A stretch of 64,000 nucleotides of DNA from Saprospiraceae bacterium (GTDB lineage Bacteria > Bacteroidota > Bacteroidia > Chitinophagales > Saprospiraceae): NCBI GenBank assembly GCA_016713025.1, contig JADJPZ010000004.1:310001-374000 (forward strand), read 5' to 3'. A program made the position numbers and the translations under genes. Position 1 is the stretch's first letter. Every line of letters begins with the position of its first letter. Shown here piece after piece: positions 55,812 through 62,136 of the stretch. The notes below the pieces were generated by a model. That model worked only from the letters and a program-made list of their open reading frames with translations. It did not search any database and was not told the origin of the DNA.

Positions 55812-57134
55812 ATGATCGAAAAATCCATATTGATTGTAGATGATGATGTGCATATTTTGCATGCAGCACATTTGTTTTTAAAAAGACATTTTTTTAAGGT
55901 CGAGATTGAAAAAGACGCGCGGCAATTACCTTACATCATGAATCACCATCAATACGATCTCATCTTGTTGGATATGAATTTTAGTCGCAATGTCAATACC
56001 GGTGTGGAAGGTTTTGAGTGGTTGGATTTTATTCTGGACAAAAAGCTGGATCAGAAAGTTGTGCTCTTTACGGCATTTGGAGATATAGAGATGGCTGTAA
56101 GAGCGATCAAAAATGGGGCATCAGATTTTTTGCTCAAGCCTTGGGAAAATGATAAATTGCTCTCCACGATTACCACAATCCTGAATGTTGAACCCAATAC
56201 ATTAAATAATAATAACTCTGAGATTATAGGACAATGTCCTGAAATCCGGAAAATACATGAAATGGTAGCAACCGTAGGTCCTACGGATGCTAATGTACTT
56301 ATCCTTGGCGAAAATGGCACAGGGAAAGATATGTTGGCCAAAGAAATACACAAACAGTCAAAAAGAGCCAAAAAACCTTTTGTACATACAGATCTCGGGG
56401 CTATCAGCGAGTCATTATTTGAAAGTGAATTATTTGGTCATGTCAAAGGTGCATTTACAGATGCCCGGGATGACCGAAAAGGCAGGCTGCAGGAAGCCGA
56501 TGGCGGCACCTTGTTTTTGGATGAAATAGGCAATATTCCTTTGACCCAACAAAGCAAATTGTTGTACGCCTTACAAAATGGATCATACATAAAGGTAGGC
56601 AGCAATAATGATATGAAATTTGATGCCAGACTTATCTGTGCAACCAATGAAGACATTTATAAGCGAATAGAAGAAAAAACATTTCGTCAGGATTTGATTT
56701 ACAGAATCAATACTATAGAAATTCATCTGCCTCCATTGAGAGATCGTGGAGATGATGTGTTGTTGCTGGCAAAACATTTTGTCCGTATATATGCCGCCAG
56801 ATACAATCGTAAAATTACAGGTATGGCAGCTGCTTTTGAGAAAAAACTATTGACACACACCTGGCCAGGCAATGTCCGTGAGCTACAGCATGCCATAGAA
56901 AGAGCCGTGATTCTGACAACCGGAAATATAATTCGTGAAGACGCATTTGAAGGGCAAACTCGTACTTCATCAAGTAGCTCAGTGATGTTGAATAGTTATC
57001 AAATCGAAGAGATGGAGAAACAATTAGTCATCAAAATGCTCAAAAAATACAATGGAAGCATCACTGATGCTGCAAAAGAACTGGGCATAACGAGGCAGGC
57101 ATTGTACCGAAGGATTGAGAAGTATGGGATATAG
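55812..57134 (+). CDS. sigma54-dependent response regulator (NtrC family)
   Basis: About 440 residues from ATG 55812; a TTG nine bases earlier is open. Receiver domain with ILIVDDD and the phospho-acceptor Asp54 in LILLDMNFS. Central AAA+ sigma54-activation domain with Walker A GENGTGKD, the GAFTGA loop present as GAFTDA (about 212), DEIGNIPL and RFDARLICATNE-like segments. C-terminal Fis-type helix-turn-helix (SITDAAKELGITRQALYRRIEKYG). It activates transcription at -24/-12 promoters when phosphorylated. Thirty-odd bases after the TolC gene; the cognate kinase is 57727-59037, but a toxin-antitoxin pair lies between. Confidence 0.95.
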   Translation: MIEKSILIVDDDVHILHAAHLFLKRHFFKVEIEKDARQLPYIMNHHQYDLILLDMNFSRNVNTGVEGFEWLDFILDKKLDQKVVLFTAFGDIEMAVRAIKNGASDFLLKPWENDKLLSTITTILNVEPNTLNNNNSEIIGQCPEIRKIHEMVATVGPTDANVLILGENGTGKDMLAKEIHKQSKRAKKPFVHTDLGAISESLFESELFGHVKGAFTDARDDRKGRLQEADGGTLFLDEIGNIPLTQQSKLLYALQNGSYIKVGSNNDMKFDARLICATNEDIYKRIEEKTFRQDLIYRINTIEIHLPPLRDRGDDVLLLAKHFVRIYAARYNRKITGMAAAFEKKLLTHTWPGNVRELQHAIERAVILTTGNIIREDAFEGQTRTSSSSSVMLNSYQIEEMEKQLVIKMLKKYNGSITDAAKELGITRQALYRRIEKYGI

Positions 57135-57190
57135 GCAATATGAACCATTAATTTAAATCAACGTTATGTATTAATATAATCAATTTAGTT

Positions 57191-57397
57191 ATGAAGGTAA
57201 TTTTGGATGTCAATGAAAACAAAGCGGATTTTGTTTTGGAATTACTCAATAGCCTACCGTTCATTAAAGTCGTTACCGTAAATAAGAAGAAAGAAAAATT
57301 CCTTAAGGACTTACAAGATTCGGTTGATGAAGTAAATTTAGCCATACAAGGCAAGGTGAAATTGAAATCAGCTGAGGAAATTTTGAATGAGTTATAG
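57191..57397 (+). CDS. putative antitoxin of RelE-type module
   Basis: 68 residues: MKVILDVNENKADFVLELLNSLPFIKV-type N-terminus, then KKKEKFLKDLQDSVDEVNLAIQGKVKLKSAEEILNEL. This is the pattern of small Bacteroidota antitoxins encoded directly before RelE/ParE toxins. The gene overlaps the toxin gene by 11 bases, which supports a TA pair with translational coupling. It would bind the toxin and its own promoter. Confidence 0.8.
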   Translation: MKVILDVNENKADFVLELLNSLPFIKVVTVNKKKEKFLKDLQDSVDEVNLAIQGKVKLKSAEEILNEL

Positions 57398-57719
57398 TAT
57401 TGAAGGTTCTAAATTATTTACCAAACAACTCAGACGTTTGGTAAAGAAGTACCCATCTCTTAAAGATGATTTTGCAGAACTGATAAAATCGCTGGAAGTT
57501 CATCCGACTCAGGGTGATAAATTGGGAAAAAACTGTTATAAAATTCGAATTGCAATTGCATCAAAACATAGAGGAAAATCTGGTGGAGCGAGAGTTATTA
57601 CTTTTGTACATGTAGTAAACACAAAAGTGTTTTTGTTAACTATTTATGACAAATCTGAGCAAAATGATATTTCTGATAAAGATTTGATTAAATTGTTGTC
57701 TAAAATTATAGAATTTTAA
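57387..57719 (+). CDS. RelE/ParE family toxin
   Basis: 110 residues with the RelE/ParE/HigB fold pattern: LFTKQLRRLVKKYPSLKDDF, LIKSLEVHPTQGDKLGKNCYKIRI, HRGKSGGARVITFVHVVNTKVFLLTIYDKSEQ. RelE toxins cleave mRNA at the ribosome; ParE relatives poison gyrase, and the two cannot be told apart here. It ends seven bases before the histidine kinase start, so the TA pair is inserted into the regulator-kinase operon without obvious damage to either side. Confidence 0.88.
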   Translation: MSYSIEGSKLFTKQLRRLVKKYPSLKDDFAELIKSLEVHPTQGDKLGKNCYKIRIAIASKHRGKSGGARVITFVHVVNTKVFLLTIYDKSEQNDISDKDLIKLLSKIIEF

Positions 57720-57726
57720 CTCCTTT

Positions 57727-59037
57727 ATGCGTTCATTCTCCTCAGGTATCATCATCAGAATTGTGTTCATCGTATGTTGGGCATCTATCGGAGCTTGGTC
57801 GTGGTATCAGGATAATAATGGCCTCTTCCTATTGATGGGAGGTATGATGCTGATCTCTGCTTTTAATCTATATCATTTTACGACATCTATCAATAAAAAA
57901 CTGAGTCGCATCTTTGATTCTATCCAATACGAAGATTTTGCCATTACTTTTCGGGCAGACAATGCGAAGGGTGAATCATTCGAAGAGTTGAATACAAGCC
58001 TAAATGCTGTCATAAAAAGTTTCAATCAGGTGCGCGCAGAGCGTGAAGCTACATTACATTTTATTCAAGCCATCATACAGCAGATCAATGTAGGTATACT
58101 TTCCTACAATACTGATGGAAAAATCGAACTCATCAATCAGGCAGCCAATAAAATCATGGGCATCTATAAGCTTTCCCACGTTTCTGCCATAAAAATACAG
58201 CAACCTGATATCTACCAACTCATGACCGCATTGCCATCAGGTGAGTCCAAACTACTGAAAGTCAGTAATCAGGAGATATCCTTAAGTGTCAAAGAAATCA
58301 TACTGAGAGACCGTAAGATCAGATTGATAGCACTACATAATATCCGCTCTGAACTCCAAACCCGTGAACTCGAGGCGTGGCAAAATCTTACTAAAGTACT
58401 ACGTCATGAAATCATGAATACAGTGACTCCAATAGTCTCCCTTTCTCAGACGATGAGAGACATCATAGATACAGACCTTAAAGATATCTCAGGTCATCAG
58501 CAAGAAGAAGGTGTCAAAGATCTTAAGCATGCCATTAACACTGTCATCAATCGTAGTAAAGGTATCATGAATTTTGTTAATGCGTATCGAGAATTTACCA
58601 ATATACCATTGCCCAATATTGCAGAGTTACAGGTATCGCAAGTTTTTGACGAGTTGAAATCTTTTTTCGAAAATCAACCAACCCATTTTATCATAGAACA
58701 TGATTTTAAAATTCTTGCCGACAAAGATCAGATAGGACAGGTACTCATCAATCTCTTGAAAAATGCTATCGAAGCCACAGAAAAAACAGAAAATGCAACA
58801 ATCTCCATAAGAGCCTACATGAATCAACAAGACAAGATCATAGAAGTAGTCGACAATGGCTCAGGAATAAAACCTGAAGAGGAAGAGAAAATATTTGTCC
58901 CATTTTTCACTACGAAACCTACGGGTACAGGTATAGGACTGAGTCTGTCTCGTCAGATCATCCAGATGCATGGTGGCAGATTGGAGTATGAAGCGCTCAG
59001 ACCTTGTGGAAGTCGTTTTTATATAGTCTTCGGGTAA
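57727..59037 (+). CDS. sensor histidine kinase (NtrY-like)
   Basis: 436 residues. Two helices at the N-terminus (about 8-48) with almost no periplasmic loop, so it senses within or near the membrane. A PAS-like segment follows (GILSYNTDGKIELINQAANKIMGI, about 118-150). H-box LRHEIMNTVTPIVSLS with phospho-acceptor His227, N-box LINLLKNAIEA, G1 VDNGSGI and G2 GTGIGLSLSRQI complete the catalytic region. It is the expected partner of the sigma54 regulator at 55812-57134 and would control the ABC/TolC genes. The toxin-antitoxin pair separates it from that regulator. Confidence 0.95.
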   Translation: MRSFSSGIIIRIVFIVCWASIGAWSWYQDNNGLFLLMGGMMLISAFNLYHFTTSINKKLSRIFDSIQYEDFAITFRADNAKGESFEELNTSLNAVIKSFNQVRAEREATLHFIQAIIQQINVGILSYNTDGKIELINQAANKIMGIYKLSHVSAIKIQQPDIYQLMTALPSGESKLLKVSNQEISLSVKEIILRDRKIRLIALHNIRSELQTRELEAWQNLTKVLRHEIMNTVTPIVSLSQTMRDIIDTDLKDISGHQQEEGVKDLKHAINTVINRSKGIMNFVNAYREFTNIPLPNIAELQVSQVFDELKSFFENQPTHFIIEHDFKILADKDQIGQVLINLLKNAIEATEKTENATISIRAYMNQQDKIIEVVDNGSGIKPEEEEKIFVPFFTTKPTGTGIGLSLSRQIIQMHGGRLEYEALRPCGSRFYIVFG

Positions 59038-59102
59038 GGTAAATGACAAAAAAGACAAACTGCGGGCAAACGAGAACAATCAATTTCAAGTCAAATCCAT
59101 TT

Positions 59103-59222
59103 CTAAGGCATCATCATTTTATCTTTATTCTCTTTTGAAATTTTATTGTAATCTTTGTAAATCCATCTGATAACTAAGACCAATATAATGGGAACTGAAA
59201 TGCTTACTATAAGTGTTGACAT
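59103..59222 (-). CDS. small single-helix membrane protein (39 residues)
   Basis: On the minus strand ATG at 59222 opens MSTLIVSISVPIILVLVIRW, one membrane helix, then IYKDYNKISKENKDKMMMP, a charged tail, and stops at 59103. A promoter of the right consensus (TATATTTG with TTTC 19 bp upstream) lies 43-73 bases before the start. No family is recognised; the combination of start, helix, tail and promoter makes it a plausible real small gene in the 400-base gap after the histidine kinase. Confidence 0.5.
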   Translation of the reverse strand: MSTLIVSISVPIILVLVIRWIYKDYNKISKENKDKMMMP

Positions 59223-59264
59223 TAAAAAATGGTCTATAATTTAGAAAAAATTGTGAATCAGATG

Positions 59265-59295
59265 CAAATATAATGGATTGAATAAATGTTTGAAA
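59265..59295 (-). promoter_or_regulatory. promoter of the small membrane protein gene
   Basis: Minus strand: TATATTTG (59272 to 59265) is an exact TAnnTTTG box, with TTTC (one mismatch to TTTG) 19 bp upstream. Confidence 0.5.
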
Positions 59296-59398
59296 GCAGT
59301 TTTGCATATATCATCCATAAAATGAAATAGTAAGTAAAGGGATACAGTCTTAAAAAGGCAAGTAAATGTTTAATAGAAACTAATTATCCATCAGTTTT

Positions 59399-59430
59399 TT
59401 GCAAAAAAATATTTTAATTTCTTAAATTTG
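59399..59430 (+). promoter_or_regulatory. promoter of the esterase gene
   Basis: A TTG at 59399-59401 and TAAATTTG at 59423-59430, 21 bp apart. Transcription would start close to the ATG at 59438, so the message may have no leader. Confidence 0.7.
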
Positions 59431-59437
59431 CGCCCAT

Positions 59438-60220
59438 ATGATAGGAGAAGCAGTACAATCGTTTTACCCCAAAATCGAAATTCTGAATGAAGCTTACGAA
59501 ATTCCACAGCTTGGAAGGAAACGGCGCATATCAGTTTTGTTACCACATAATTATTATGAGACAGATAAAAAATACCCTGTTCTATACTTACATGACGGGC
59601 AAAACTTATTTGACGAATATGCCCCTTACGGCAATTGGGGAGTAGATAAAACACTTACCTGGCTGTCTGCACAAGGTATGGGAGATGTTATAATTGTCGC
59701 TATTGATCACGGCGGGGTATTGAGGATTCAGGAGCTCTTGCCCTATAGCACACCCCGATATAGCGAAGCCGAAGGAGATCTTTATCTAAAATTTATGCTT
59801 GAGGATCTCAAACCCATGATAGACAACAGGTTCAGGGTTTTGGCAGACAGGGCATCGACTGGAATTGGGGGTAGTAGTCTTGGTGGTCTTCTTTCACTGT
59901 ATGCCGGCTTTGAGTATCCTGATATCTTTGGCAATATGATGATTTTTTCTCCTAGCTTATGGATTTCTGAAGAGATATATAAAAGGGCAAAATCTTTTAC
60001 TCCTGAAGGTCCCACAGATATTTATTTGTACGCAGGCGGAATGGAAAGTGCCAATCATTATGGCCAGGTGCTAAGATTGGATAGTATTCTTCAGGAAAAG
60101 AGAAAATATGATGATTTTGATATAATTTTTTCTCACAATCCATCCGGACAACATAAAGAAATCCATTGGGGCCACCAGTTTCCCCTTGCTTTAAAATGGT
60201 TGTATTTCAATAAATATTAA
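59438..60220 (+). CDS. alpha/beta hydrolase, esterase D / enterochelin esterase-like
   Basis: 260 residues with no signal peptide. The esterase pattern begins with RRISVLLPHNYYETDKKYPVLYLHDGQNLFD, the nucleophile is in GGSSLGGLLSLYAGFEYPDIFG, and a late His in HWGHQFPLALKWL completes the triad. This is the PF00756-type putative esterase, often acting on siderophores or acyl esters. It has its own promoter; the ATG is seven bases after the -7 box. Confidence 0.85.
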   Translation: MIGEAVQSFYPKIEILNEAYEIPQLGRKRRISVLLPHNYYETDKKYPVLYLHDGQNLFDEYAPYGNWGVDKTLTWLSAQGMGDVIIVAIDHGGVLRIQELLPYSTPRYSEAEGDLYLKFMLEDLKPMIDNRFRVLADRASTGIGGSSLGGLLSLYAGFEYPDIFGNMMIFSPSLWISEEIYKRAKSFTPEGPTDIYLYAGGMESANHYGQVLRLDSILQEKRKYDDFDIIFSHNPSGQHKEIHWGHQFPLALKWLYFNKY

Positions 60221-60348
60221 GTACAAAAATGCCACCAAAACAGCAATTGAATAAAATATCGGATAAGTTGTTTGACAAATTACCGAAACCATGTCATCCG
60301 GAAAAATTTTATTCTTTATTCGCAATTCAAAATCAGTAATTTAAAAGA

Positions 60349-61779
60349 ATGCCACTACACATTAAAGAAAAAGAAAACAAGGAAAGTAAAAATATCTTAC
60401 TGCCTTTCGGAAAAGACAAATTAGACAAAACCCTATTTAATAATATATCAGGTCTGAAATTTGAGCCTGAAATATCTCTTGGCGCCAAAGATATTACCAG
60501 CTTTTATCATCCGGATACTCAATCAAGAATTTTTATACTTGGATTGGGTGAAGAAAAGGAGTTAAATAAATCCTACCTTTATTTCCGAAGTTTCATCTAT
60601 CAATACAGGTCCAAAAATCATTTTAAAGTCAGTGTATTGTGCGATCACCTTTCAGATGATGAATTGTTCAATGCTGTACTTGGATTGAATTTGGGTTTGC
60701 TGAATGTAGGAGTCTTTAAAACTAATGGAAGCAAGTTTACAGAACCCGAAATAACAGTGGTTGTAAATAAAAAAAGACATCAGTTGGCCCAGAAAGCTAT
60801 AAAAACTGCTGAAACCAAAATGTCGATAATGCACTTGGTGGATCATCCGTCCAACATCAAAACACCGGAATATATCGGAGATTTTGCCATAGAATCTGGT
60901 AAAAAATTTGGATACAAGGTTCAGGTTTTAGAAAAAAAAGAGCTAAAAAAAATAGGAATGGATGCTTTACTTTCAGTAGGGCAGGGCAGCGCCAATCCTC
61001 CTGTTTTTATCGTCATGGAGTACAAACCTGAAGGCCTGAAAAGTAAAAATCCTGTTTTGGGCCTGGTTGGTAAAGGTATCAGCTTTGATACAGGAGGTAT
61101 ATCCATCAAGCCATCGTCCAATATGGGGTATATGAAGTGTGACATGGCCGGTGCTGCAGCAGTAATTGGAGCCATCGAACTGGTTGCAAAATTAAAATTA
61201 AATATACATGTAGTTGCAGTAGTTCCTGCTGCTGAAAACAGTGTCGATGCCAACGCCATAAGACCCGGTGATGTTATCGGTTCATATAGCAATAAATCCA
61301 TAGAAGTGTTGGATACTGATGCAGAGGGCCGGCTCATTCTTGCTGACGGACTTGCCTATATCATTAAAAATCACAATCCTGAGTATATCATTGACCTTGC
61401 TACACTTACAGGTAGTTGTGTGGCAACATTGGGGTATCATGCTTCCGGCATGTTTACAAATAATGATGAACTTGCCCAATCTCTTTATGCAGCCGGTGAA
61501 AATGTAAATGAACGTGTCTGGAGACTACCGTTATGGGAGGATTATGCGGCAGATATGAATTCAGATATTGCAGATATCAAAAACCTAAGCGGGAAGCCCG
61601 TTGCAGGTGCTATCACTGCCGCAAAATTTTTGGAGTTTTTTACATCTGAACATAAAAAATGGGCACACCTTGATATTGCAGGAGTGGCGTTTACAGATAG
61701 TGAATTTGCCAAGACACGCACTGCTACTGCTTATGGCGTAAGGTTACTGACGGAATTTATGAAAAAGCTTGAAGCTTGA
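60349..61779 (+). CDS. leucyl aminopeptidase (M17 family)
   Basis: 476 residues. The metal-site and active-site sequence of M17 aminopeptidases is complete: GLVGKGISFDTGGISIKPS (Lys and Asp), KCDMAGAAAV, VDANAIRPGDV, EVLDTDAEGRLILADGLAY (Asp, Glu, Arg) and DLATLTGSCVATLG. These enzymes form hexamers in the cytoplasm and cleave N-terminal residues from peptides. The start is ATG 60349, 128 bases after the esterase stop. A terminator hairpin follows 60 bases after its stop. Confidence 0.95.
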   Translation: MPLHIKEKENKESKNILLPFGKDKLDKTLFNNISGLKFEPEISLGAKDITSFYHPDTQSRIFILGLGEEKELNKSYLYFRSFIYQYRSKNHFKVSVLCDHLSDDELFNAVLGLNLGLLNVGVFKTNGSKFTEPEITVVVNKKRHQLAQKAIKTAETKMSIMHLVDHPSNIKTPEYIGDFAIESGKKFGYKVQVLEKKELKKIGMDALLSVGQGSANPPVFIVMEYKPEGLKSKNPVLGLVGKGISFDTGGISIKPSSNMGYMKCDMAGAAAVIGAIELVAKLKLNIHVVAVVPAAENSVDANAIRPGDVIGSYSNKSIEVLDTDAEGRLILADGLAYIIKNHNPEYIIDLATLTGSCVATLGYHASGMFTNNDELAQSLYAAGENVNERVWRLPLWEDYAADMNSDIADIKNLSGKPVAGAITAAKFLEFFTSEHKKWAHLDIAGVAFTDSEFAKTRTATAYGVRLLTEFMKKLEA

Positions 61780-61838
61780 TTTTTTAAGTTCAGATATATT
61801 TCAATAAAATTTCTTGTAAATATCCACCATTTAAAAGT

Positions 61839-61876
61839 AAAATGGCTGCTTTCCGGGGGCAGAAAACAGCCATTTT
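61839..61876. terminator. bidirectional terminator
   Basis: AAAATGGCTG and CAGCCATTTT form a perfect 10-bp stem around an 18-nt loop. It lies 60 bases after the aminopeptidase stop on the plus strand and eight bases after a possible small gene on the minus strand, with T-rich sequence on both sides. Confidence 0.75.
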
Positions 61877-61883
61877 GATCTTT

Positions 61884-61952
61884 CTAAGCCTCTTTGAGGA
61901 TCCTGTCCCCAAACATGATGAGTACCATCAAGGCGATTGTGAATATAATCAT
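61884..61952 (-). CDS. possible 22-residue membrane peptide
   Basis: Minus-strand ATG at 61952 encodes MIIFTIALMVLIMFGDRILKEA and stops at TAG (61886-61884), just before the hairpin at 61839-61876 read in the same direction. One hydrophobic helix with a charged end. There is no clear promoter or ribosome site and no family, so the call is tentative. The remaining bases up to the intron (to 62136) hold nothing recognisable. Confidence 0.3.
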   Translation of the reverse strand: MIIFTIALMVLIMFGDRILKEA

Positions 61953-62136
61953 GGGTTAAAAATTTGAGATAAAAATAGGCTATTAAACTATACGTGTCAA
62001 GACCCAAGATAAAAAAATGATCTTTTTAGTCAAATTTTAACATTTAGAGCTACTGAGGTATACTCGATATCTCATATATATAGAAAAATTAATTTTTTAT
62101 CAATTAAGTTTTTTATTTCAAAAACTGCACTATATT

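Noticed and set aside
56449..56466. GAFTDA instead of GAFTGA as a loss-of-function mark in the sigma54 regulator
   Set aside because: This variant occurs in functional members of the family, and the other motifs are intact.
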